In this document: one piece after another, positions 39,922-45,889 of the stretch | How positions within the stretch are numbered: position 1 is the first letter of the stretch | How the letters are laid out: each line of letters begins with the position of its first letter | Notes under the pieces: generated by a model | Databases searched by the model: none | Told to the model about the DNA's origin: nothing | What the model saw: only the letters and a program-made list of their open reading frames with translations | Position numbers and translations under genes: made by a program | Source of the DNA: Solirubrobacteraceae bacterium | GTDB lineage: Bacteria; Actinomycetota; Thermoleophilia; Solirubrobacterales; Solirubrobacteraceae | Direction of reading: 5' to 3' | DNA length: 45,889 nucleotides | NCBI GenBank assembly: GCA_016463765.1 | Contig: JAEMQS010000032.1 | Coordinates: 1-45,889, forward strand

Positions 39922-40718
39922 GTGCGCGCCAACGTAGCAGCCGCCACCGCGAGGGCATCCCGTACGGGCGCCACGTCGTGGACGCGGAAGATCGTGGCGC
40001 CGCGGGCCAGGGCCAGGACGTTCGTGGCGATGGTCCCCGGCAGCCGGTCGTCGGTGTCCCGGCCGGCGATCCGGCCGAGGAAGGACTTGCGCGACGTGCC
40101 CACGAGCACCGGGAACCCGAGCGCGACCAGCTCATGCAGCCGATCGAGCAGCTCCAGGTTGTGCTGGACCGTCTTGCCGAACCCGATGCCCGGGTCGAGG
40201 ATGATGCGCTCCCGCCGCACACCGGCGGCCATGGCGGCGTCCGCGCGCTCCAACAGGAACGCGGCGACGTCCGCGACCACGTCGTCGTAGCGCGGGTTCT
40301 CCTGCATCGTGCGCGGGTCGCCCTGCATGTGCACGAGGCAGACGTCGCAGTCGCGGTCGGCCACCAGACGCACCATCGCGGAGTCGCGGAGCGCCGTGAC
40401 GTCGTTGACGAGGGTCGCGCCCGCGTCGAGGGCGGCCTCGGCGACCGTGGCCTTCATGGTGTCGACCGACACCCGGGCGCCCGCGTCGGCCAGCCCGGCG
40501 ACGACCGGGACGACACGCCGGCGTTCCTCCTCCTCGGAGACCGCGGCGGCACCGGGCCGCGTGGATTCGCCACCGACGTCGAGCAGGTCGGCGCCGTCGT
40601 CGCGCAACTGGAGGCCGTGGGCGATCGCGGCGGCGGGGTCGAGCCAGCGCCCGCCGTCCGAGAACGAGTCGGGCGTCACATTGACAATGCCCATGACGAT
40701 CGGGGACGGCGTGGCCAT
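39777..40718 (-). CDS. folP: dihydropteroate synthase FolP
   Basis: A 313-residue TIM-barrel enzyme that joins p-aminobenzoate to the hydroxymethylpterin; it is the target of sulfonamides. Motifs: IVMGIVNVTPDSFSDGG at the start, DLLDVGGESTRPGAAAV, SVDTMKATVAEAAL, LVNDVTAL and LDPGIGFGKTVQHNLELL, then VGTSRKSFLG. The normal enzyme ends near ALAVAAATLARTW. About 45 further residues follow, a Thr/Ser/Pro tail read from the same DNA that encodes the acidic start of FolB in another frame. ATG at 40716-40718. Confidence 0.95.
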   Translation of the reverse strand: MATPSPIVMGIVNVTPDSFSDGGRWLDPAAAIAHGLQLRDDGADLLDVGGESTRPGAAAVSEEEERRRVVPVVAGLADAGARVSVDTMKATVAEAALDAGATLVNDVTALRDSAMVRLVADRDCDVCLVHMQGDPRTMQENPRYDDVVADVAAFLLERADAAMAAGVRRERIILDPGIGFGKTVQHNLELLDRLHELVALGFPVLVGTSRKSFLGRIAGRDTDDRLPGTIATNVLALARGATIFRVHDVAPVRDALAVAAATLARTWTPTPDETTTTSRTTTSTIPTTSSTKAGPRPSSPSRSPDSPSTPTTG

Positions 40719-40782
40719 CCCCTCATCGTACGGGCGGGTGCGAGGACCTAGCGGGTGCGCGGGGGGCGGGGGCGGTACGGCA

Positions 40783-40986
40783 TCAGTCCGTCAGCGCTCC
40801 CACGAGGACGGAGCCGGCGATGAGACCACCGAGCGCGGCCACGAGCACGGGCACGCCGGTCAGGCCGAGGGCCAGGGCGTAGCCGCCCAGGGCGGCCGCC
40901 ACGGTCAAGGAGACGGACAGCCGGATGCCGAGGGGCGGCCGGGATGACCTGCGCTGCACATGCGGGGGAACGTGCGGGAGAGGCAC
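40783..40986 (-). CDS. small two-helix membrane protein
   Basis: A 67-residue protein with a basic N-terminus (VQRRSSRPPLGIR) and two hydrophobic helices (about residues 24-44 and 47-64) that are rich in Gly and Ala. It starts with GTG at 40984-40986, preceded by AAGGTGG 7 bp upstream. It lies between ftsH and folP on the same strand, in the place where many actinobacteria have folE. It is not related to folE, and its function is unknown. It probably shares a promoter with the folP genes, after the terminator that follows ftsH. Confidence 0.62.
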   Translation of the reverse strand: MPLPHVPPHVQRRSSRPPLGIRLSVSLTVAAALGGYALALGLTGVPVLVAALGGLIAGSVLVGALTD

Positions 40987-41041
40987 GGGAAACCACCTTC
41001 CGTCGGGTTTACCGCTGACAGGAGAAGTGGTACCCCGCGCG

Positions 41042-41064
41042 CCGGTGCGTTATGCACGCACCGG
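41042..41064 (-). terminator. hairpin terminator after ftsH
   Basis: CCGGTGCGT (41042-41050) pairs perfectly with ACGCACCGG (41056-41064) around a 5-base loop. It begins 24 bp after the ftsH stop on the minus strand. No T run follows, and the stem could act in both directions. Confidence 0.7.
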
Positions 41065-41087
41065 AGCGTGGCAATGCGCCAGGCGTG

Positions 41088-43076
41088 CTACCGCAGATCG
41101 GGACGCTCGGGGAAGTCCAGCCCGCGCGCCTCCGCACCGGCCAGCCCCGGGCGGGGCAGCGGGCGCGGGCCCTCGCGACCGGCGCGATCGGCGGGCGCGG
41201 GAGGCGCCGGCGGAAGCTCGGGGCCGGGCTCCTCGTCGGGGCCGAACACCTCGTCCTCCGGGCGACCCTCGATGAGCGCCTCGAACTCCTGCTTCTCGAT
41301 CGTCTCGCGCTTGACGAGCAGCTCGGAGATCCGGATGAGGCCCTCCTTGTGCTCCGTGAGGATGTCGATCGCGCGCTGGTGCGCGGACTCGACGACCCGG
41401 CGGATCTCGTCGTCGATCTCGCGGGCGATCTCGTCGGAGTAGTCGGGCTCGGAGCTGAGCTCGCGGCCGAGGAACGGCTGCGAGTGGTCGTGGCCGAACA
41501 CGCGCGGGCCGAGCTTCTCGCTCATGCCGTAGCGCATGACCATCTGCTTCGCGGTGGCCGTGACCTTCTGCAGGTCGTTCGACGCGCCGGTGGTGACCTC
41601 GCCGAAGATGATCTCCTCCGCGGCGCGGCCGCCGAGCGTCATCGCCATCTGGTCGGTCAGCTCCGCGCGGGTCGTGAGGAACTTGTCCTCCGCGGGCATC
41701 GAGATCGTGTAGCCGAGCGCCTGGCCGCGGCCGATGATCGAGATCTTGTGGACCGGGTCGGCGTGCTCGAGGTAGTGGCCGACCAGCGCGTGGCCCATCT
41801 CGTGGTACGCCGTGATGAGGCGCTCCTTCTCGCCCATGACCCGGGTCTTCTTCTCCGGGCCGGCGATGACGCGCATGATGCCCTCTTCGAGCTCGTGCTG
41901 GGTGATCTCGCGCTTGCCGCTGCGGGCGGCCAGCAGCGCCGCCTCGTTGATGAGGTTCGACAGGTCGGCGCCGGTGAAGCCCGGGGTCTGGCCCGCGAGC
42001 GCGTCGACGTCGATCTCCTTGGCCAGCGGCTTGCCGCGGGTGTGGACCTCGAGGATCTTCGCGCGGCCCTTGCGGTCGGGGCGGTCGACGACGATCTGGC
42101 GATCGAAGCGGCCCGGGCGCAGGAGCGCCGGGTCGAGGATGTCCGGGCGGTTCGTCGCGGCGATGAGGATGATGTTGTCCGTCATCGTGAAGCCGTCCAT
42201 CTCCACCAGGAGCTGGTTCAGCGTCTGCTCGCGCTCGTCGTGACCGCCGCCCATGCCGGCGCCGCGGTGGCGGCCGACGGCGTCGATCTCGTCCATGAAG
42301 ATGATGCAGGGGCTGTTCTGCTTGGCCTGCTCGAAGAGGTCACGCACGCGGGACGCGCCGACGCCCACGAACATCTCGACGAAGTCCGAGCCGGAGATCG
42401 AGAAGAACGGGACGCCCGCCTCGCCGGCGACCGCGCGGGCCAGCAGGGTCTTGCCGGTGCCCGGAGGGCCGAAGAGCAGCACGCCCTTCGGGATGCGCGC
42501 GCCGAGCGCCTGGAACTTCTTGGGGTTCTCGAGGAACTCCTTGATCTCGTGCAGCTCCTCGACCGCCTCGTCGGCGCCCGCGACGTCACGGAAGGTGATC
42601 TTCGGCGCGTCGACCGACATCTTCTTCGCGCGGGACTTGCCGAACGACATGACCTTCGAGCCGCCGCCCTGGACCTGGTTCATGAGGAAGATCCAGAACC
42701 CGATGAAGATCAGGAACGGCAGGACGTAGGTCAGCAGCTGCAGCCAGCCGTTGGACTTGGTGCCCTTGGGGAAGAAGTCCTGGAGCTTCTCGTCGGCCTC
42801 GGCCGCCTCGAGCTTCGTGGTCAGGACGTTGCCGTAGGCGGTGGCGAAGCCGATCTCGTACTTCTCGCCCTTGCCCTCGCGCGGGACCACGACGAGCGTG
42901 TTGTCCCGGTTGCGCATCTCCACGGACTTCAGCTCACCCTTGTCGAGCTGCTGGATGAACTGCCCGTACGTGGGGCGTTCCTCCGCCGACGTGTCGCTCA
43001 TCAGGCGCGAGGCGAAGAATGCCAGCACCACGACGATGAGAATGGGGAATGCGGCGCTTTTGAAGAAACGGCTCAT
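41088..43076 (-). CDS. ftsH: ATP-dependent zinc metalloprotease FtsH
   Basis: A 662-residue membrane AAA+ protease for quality control of membrane and soluble proteins. Transmembrane helices at about 8-24 and 111-133 flank an extracytoplasmic domain. Walker A is GPPGTGKT (203-210), Walker [12 protein letters not shown] (258-268), the second region of homology [20 protein letters not shown] follows, and the zinc site is HEMGH (425-429). The C-terminus after about 600 is acidic and proline-rich. Start ATG at 43074-43076. It follows hpt by 55 bp, the conserved tilS-hpt-ftsH order. Confidence 0.97.
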   Translation of the reverse strand: MSRFFKSAAFPILIVVVLAFFASRLMSDTSAEERPTYGQFIQQLDKGELKSVEMRNRDNTLVVVPREGKGEKYEIGFATAYGNVLTTKLEAAEADEKLQDFFPKGTKSNGWLQLLTYVLPFLIFIGFWIFLMNQVQGGGSKVMSFGKSRAKKMSVDAPKITFRDVAGADEAVEELHEIKEFLENPKKFQALGARIPKGVLLFGPPGTGKTLLARAVAGEAGVPFFSISGSDFVEMFVGVGASRVRDLFEQAKQNSPCIIFMDEIDAVGRHRGAGMGGGHDEREQTLNQLLVEMDGFTMTDNIILIAATNRPDILDPALLRPGRFDRQIVVDRPDRKGRAKILEVHTRGKPLAKEIDVDALAGQTPGFTGADLSNLINEAALLAARSGKREITQHELEEGIMRVIAGPEKKTRVMGEKERLITAYHEMGHALVGHYLEHADPVHKISIIGRGQALGYTISMPAEDKFLTTRAELTDQMAMTLGGRAAEEIIFGEVTTGASNDLQKVTATAKQMVMRYGMSEKLGPRVFGHDHSQPFLGRELSSEPDYSDEIAREIDDEIRRVVESAHQRAIDILTEHKEGLIRISELLVKRETIEKQEFEALIEGRPEDEVFGPDEEPGPELPPAPPAPADRAGREGPRPLPRPGLAGAEARGLDFPERPDLR

Positions 43077-43131
43077 GGGGCTTTCCCTGCAGTCGACGGC
43101 TCTTCGGAGCGTACCAGGGTGATTCTGCCGC

Positions 43132-43686
43132 TCAGTCGCCCTTATCGGCCGTTAAGGCGGCCGGGTTCAGTGCTGCAACGAACGGAAGGTTCCGGTACCG
43201 CTCCGCGTGGTCCAACCCGTATCCGATGACGAAGCGATTCGGGATCTCGAACCCGACGTATCGGGGCTCAAGCTCGACCTTCCGCCGCTCGGGCTTGGTC
43301 AGCAGCGCGCAGACCTCCATCGACGCCGGATTGCGCGCGCCCAGGTTGCGCAGCAGGTAGTGCAGGGTCAGGCCGGAGTCGACGATGTCCTCCACGATCA
43401 GGACCTCGCGCCCCTCGATCGCCGCGTCGAGGTCCTTGAGGATGCGCACGACACCCGACGAATCCGTCGCCGACCCATAGGACGCGACGGCCATGAAGTC
43501 CACCTCGCACGGCACGTCGATCCTGCGCATCAGGTCGGCGAGGAAGAACATCGCCCCCTTCAGGACACAGATCAGCAGGAGGTCGCGGCCCGCATAGTCC
43601 TCGCTGATCTGGGCGCCGAGCTCGCGCACCCGGCGGGCCAGCTCATCGGGCTGGACGAGGATCTCTCCGACGGCGTCGTCACGCAT
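43132..43686 (-). CDS. hpt: hypoxanthine phosphoribosyltransferase
   Basis: A 184-residue purine-salvage enzyme that makes IMP or GMP from hypoxanthine or guanine and PRPP. The PRPP-binding loop is VLIVEDIVDSGLTL (residues 95-108). LLICVLKGAMFFLADLMRRI, DFMAVASYGSATDSSG and the C-terminal YVGFEIPNRFVIGYGLDHAERYRNLPFV are typical. I chose the ATG at 43684-43686; a longer frame would run back through tilS. It lies 12 bp after tilS. Confidence 0.96.
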   Translation of the reverse strand: MRDDAVGEILVQPDELARRVRELGAQISEDYAGRDLLLICVLKGAMFFLADLMRRIDVPCEVDFMAVASYGSATDSSGVVRILKDLDAAIEGREVLIVEDIVDSGLTLHYLLRNLGARNPASMEVCALLTKPERRKVELEPRYVGFEIPNRFVIGYGLDHAERYRNLPFVAALNPAALTADKGD

Positions 43687-43697
43687 GCGGCGCGAGT

Positions 43698-44651
43698 CTA
43701 TGGATCGCTCCGGAATGCCGGCCCCGGCCCGGCCCGCCCGGTCGACACCGTGAACGACAGCACCCCGCCCCGGACCACCGCCCGCGCGCCGTCGCCGAGG
43801 TCCAGCGCGCCGTCTCCCAGGGCGAACAGGTCCGGGAGGCGGGCAGCCGCGCGGGGGCAGAAGGCGCCCGTCGCGCGCTCGGCCATCCGCCGGACCACGA
43901 GCCGCGCGACCGCGTCGGGGAGCGCCGCGAGGGCCTCCAGCGCGATGTCGTCCCGACCCTCGAGCGCCCCGTCGACCAGCGCGTCGAGCGCCGCCGCCTC
44001 GTCGCGCAGCAGCTCGGCGGTTCGCACCACGTTCTCCTCCGCGGCCGGGTGGATCGCGCGCAAGGCGGGCAGCAGGCCGTCCCGGACCCGGGCCCGGGCG
44101 AAGCGCGGGTCGCTGTTCAGGGTGTCCTCGCACCAGGCCAGCCCGCGGGCGCGGCAGTGCTCCGCGGTCTCCTCGCGCGTCACGGTGAGCAGCGGACGCA
44201 CCAGCCGGTCCCGCCGCGGCGCCATTCCCAGCAGCGCCCGCCGGCCGGGCGATGACGCGAGGCGGTAGAGCACGGTCTCCGCCTGGTCGGTGCGGGTGTG
44301 CCCGGTGGCGATGACCGCGTCGCGCGGGCCTGCCGCTGCCACGGCGGCCGCGTACCGGACGTCACGCGCCCAGCCGTGCAGGTTCCCCACCGCGGGCGGC
44401 GCCTCGGCCCGATGCGCGGCGAACGACACGCCGAGGCGGTCGGCAAGCTCGGCGCAGTGGCGCTCGTCGAGGTCGGACTCGGCGCGCAGGCCGTAGTTGA
44501 CGTGCAGCGCGACGACCGCCGGCGCGCCAGCAAGCTCCACCGTGACGTCCAGGAGGCACACCGAGTCGCGGCCGCCTGACAGCAACACCACGACAGGCGC
44601 GCCCGCCGCGAGCAGGCCCGACGCCCGCGCCGCCGCGAGCGCCGCGGTCAC
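43698..44651 (-). CDS. tilS: tRNA(Ile)-lysidine synthase TilS
   Basis: A 317-residue N-type ATP pyrophosphatase that converts the wobble C of the AUA-reading tRNA-Ile to lysidine. The P-loop SGGRDS is at residues 25-30; VALHVNYGLRAESDLDE, VIATGHTRTDQAETVLYRLA and RPLLTVTREETAEHCRARGLAWCEDTLNSDPRFARARVR are the usual TilS motifs. The start is GTG at 44649-44651, overlapping the cyclase stop by 4 bp, so the two are translationally coupled. The C-terminal domain is short, as in actinobacterial forms. Confidence 0.94.
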   Translation of the reverse strand: MTAALAAARASGLLAAGAPVVVLLSGGRDSVCLLDVTVELAGAPAVVALHVNYGLRAESDLDERHCAELADRLGVSFAAHRAEAPPAVGNLHGWARDVRYAAAVAAAGPRDAVIATGHTRTDQAETVLYRLASSPGRRALLGMAPRRDRLVRPLLTVTREETAEHCRARGLAWCEDTLNSDPRFARARVRDGLLPALRAIHPAAEENVVRTAELLRDEAAALDALVDGALEGRDDIALEALAALPDAVARLVVRRMAERATGAFCPRAAARLPDLFALGDGALDLGDGARAVVRGGVLSFTVSTGRAGPGPAFRSDP

Positions 44652-45838
44652 CCCGGCTCCTGCACCGGGCCGGCGACGAGCAGCTCCGTCGTGTCGCTGA
44701 ACCCCTTGAGCTTCACCGCGCCGATGCGCTCGAAGCGCAGCACGGAGCCGACCGCGTCGGCCACGGCGCCCGTGACCAGGACCTCACCGGCCGCTGCACG
44801 CGCCACGACCCGAGCCGCCTGGTTGACCTCGCGCCCGTAGTAGTCGCCGTCGCGATAGACGACGTCGCCGTAGTGGACGCCGATGCGCGGTCGCGGCCGC
44901 TGGAGCTCCGCGGCCTGGAATTCCACCGCCCAGGCCGTGAGCGCGGCGACGTCGGACCCGACCACCATGACCTCGTCGCCGATCGTCTTGATGACGCGCG
45001 CGTTGTCGGGCAGCGTGGTCTCCACCCGTTCCAGGAACCGCTCGACGACCCCCGCGGCCTCGGCGTCCCCCAGCTCCTCCGTCATCCGCGTGTACCCGGC
45101 GAGGTCGGCGAACGCGATCGCGACGCGCAACCGCCCGAGCTCGGGCGCGCCGTCCATGTCCAGCTCCATGTGGCCCACGACGTCCTGCTCGACGAAGTGC
45201 TGGAGGAACCGCTCGTGCAGGCGCTGCATGACCGGCGCAGACAGTGGCAGGACCTGGCGGGTCAGGTCCTCCATCTGCTCGGCCATCTCCAGCGCGTCGA
45301 CCCCGTCGCGCATGAGCGGCTCGTGGACGTAGAGGTGGACGAGCCGGACGGAGGCGTCGGCCATCTGCGCCAGCGCCTGCCCGTACACGCGCGCGAGCTG
45401 GATGAAGGCGACGAAGGGGAAGCCCGCGTCGAGGACCGCCGCGGCGTCTCGCAGCAGCGCCAGGTCCTGGTCGTCCAGCGTGGCCACCGACGCGTCGCCC
45501 AGGCCCACGGTCGCGTAGAAACGCCGGATGAGAGCCGGCTCGAGCCCGGTGAGCTTCGAGGCCTCGTCGATGGTGTACCGCGTCTCGTGATGCGGAAACA
45601 GCTCCTCGACGAACCCGAACGCCAGCCGGCCGCTGTCGCTCGCCTCGCGAATGGCCTGTAGCGAATGCCCCCGCTCGCGCAGCCGGGCGATGATCCGGAC
45701 GTGCGCGGCGGCCGGCCCCGTCCACGGGGCGGGCGGGCCGGGGTACTGGGGGACGAGCCCGGCCTTCACCCAGCGACGGACGGTCGCCGGCGTGGTCCCT
45801 GCGCTTGCTGCCACCTGGGCGAGCGACAGCTCGGTCAT
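44648..45838 (-). CDS. class III adenylate cyclase with MerR-like and Rv1264-type regulatory domains
   Basis: A 396-residue three-part protein. Residues 3-70 are a MerR-like helix-turn-helix (LSLAQVAASAGTTPATVRRWVKAGLV). Residues about 86-225 resemble the regulatory domain of the pH-sensing Mycobacterium cyclase Rv1264 (YTIDEASKLTGLEPALIRRF, and QVLPLSAPVMQRL). Residues 235-390 are a class III cyclase: metal ligands Asp245 and Asp288, substrate lysine Lys284 (KTIGDEVM), Asp332 (GDYYG), and Asn339 and Arg343 (VNQAARVV). All catalytic residues are present and the Lys/Asp pair indicates ATP, so cAMP production is likely. The ATG is at 45836-45838; tilS follows with a 4-bp overlap. Confidence 0.92.
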   Translation of the reverse strand: MTELSLAQVAASAGTTPATVRRWVKAGLVPQYPGPPAPWTGPAAAHVRIIARLRERGHSLQAIREASDSGRLAFGFVEELFPHHETRYTIDEASKLTGLEPALIRRFYATVGLGDASVATLDDQDLALLRDAAAVLDAGFPFVAFIQLARVYGQALAQMADASVRLVHLYVHEPLMRDGVDALEMAEQMEDLTRQVLPLSAPVMQRLHERFLQHFVEQDVVGHMELDMDGAPELGRLRVAIAFADLAGYTRMTEELGDAEAAGVVERFLERVETTLPDNARVIKTIGDEVMVVGSDVAALTAWAVEFQAAELQRPRPRIGVHYGDVVYRDGDYYGREVNQAARVVARAAAGEVLVTGAVADAVGSVLRFERIGAVKLKGFSDTTELLVAGPVQEPG

Positions 45839-45852
45839 GCCCCCACCATGAC

Positions 45853-45879
45853 AGCGGCGGGACCGATGGTCCCGCCGCT
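45853..45879 (-). terminator. hairpin terminator upstream of the cyclase gene
   Basis: AGCGGCGGGACC (45853-45864) and GGTCCCGCCGCT (45868-45879) are perfect 12-bp arms with a 3-base loop. It lies 14 bp before the cyclase start, so it most likely ends a gene beyond the right edge on the minus strand. No gene is seen in the last 10 bp. Confidence 0.65.
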
Positions 45880-45889
45880 CGCGGGCAAT

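Noticed and set aside
43138..43165. GC-rich inverted repeat near the hpt stop
   Set aside because: The GGCCG/CGGCC pairing lies inside the hpt coding sequence and has no T run, so it is not called as a terminator.
41052..43229. A 725-codon plus-strand frame opposite ftsH
   Set aside because: Same reason: antisense shadow of a highly conserved gene in high-GC DNA, without recognisable domains or ribosome site.
1..45889. CRISPR arrays, tRNA or rRNA genes, insertion sequences, phage or defence genes
   Set aside because: No regularly spaced repeats, tRNA cloverleaf motifs, transposase motifs or flanking inverted repeats with target duplications were noticed; this was by eye and short elements could be missed.

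Overview
The window is very GC-rich DNA with dense GTG/ATG-started genes that overlap by 4 bp, many apparently leaderless promoters, and actinobacterial gene families (CbtAB, a ChlI/ChlD-type cobaltochelatase partner, an Rv1264-like adenylate cyclase). I infer a deep-branching actinobacterium, most likely of the class Thermoleophilia (Solirubrobacterales-like), but no rRNA is present to prove it. No tRNA, rRNA, CRISPR array, insertion sequence or phage gene was seen.

Layout. (1) Positions 1-885, minus strand: the 5' part of radA (cut by the window edge) and a small coiled-coil protein. (2) Positions 938-24,070: an almost complete aerobic (late cobalt insertion) cobalamin pathway in three transcription units. 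A fused bluB-cobT gene is read leftward. A 15-gene rightward operon, cbtB to cobF, follows a cobalamin riboswitch. A leftward operon, cobG-cobH-cobIJ plus a metallo-beta-lactamase-like gene, follows a second cobalamin riboswitch. (3) Positions 24,180-28,709: an accessory stretch with a small charged protein, a secreted protein, a LysR regulator, a thioredoxin-reductase-like flavoprotein divergent from an XRE-cupin regulator, and another secreted protein. (4) Positions 28,790-45,838: a mostly leftward housekeeping block with clpC, lysS, greA, dusB, coaX, folK, folB, folP, ftsH, hpt, tilS and a multidomain adenylate cyclase, interrupted by a few accessory genes (a carboxymuconolactone-decarboxylase-like gene with a divergent HxlR regulator, a GST-like gene, a thioesterase).

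How the genes work together. CbtAB imports cobalt. CobI/J/G/M/F/K/L/H/B build hydrogenobyrinic acid a,c-diamide. CobN with the ChlI/ChlD-like protein inserts cobalt. CobO, CobQ, CbiB, CobU and the threonine-phosphate decarboxylase domain finish the upper part, and BluB-CobT makes and activates the lower ligand. CobA (uroporphyrinogen methyltransferase) and CobS (cobalamin synthase) are not in the window. Block 4 together with radA resembles the conserved tilS-hpt-ftsH-fol-dus-lysS-clpC-radA neighbourhood of Gram-positive bacteria, so the cobalamin region appears to sit between clpC and radA.

The observations most worth a second look are: a near-perfect palindrome that encodes the linker of the CobU-decarboxylase fusion; a 145-bp out-of-frame overlap of folP and folB; a phosphoglycerate-mutase-like metalloenzyme inside the cob operon; an MBL-like protein co-transcribed with cobIJ; an adenylate cyclase carrying an extra MerR-like domain; tandem 17-bp operators for the HxlR gene; paired leaderless promoters; and three convergent gene pairs that share the same CTAG as both stop codons.
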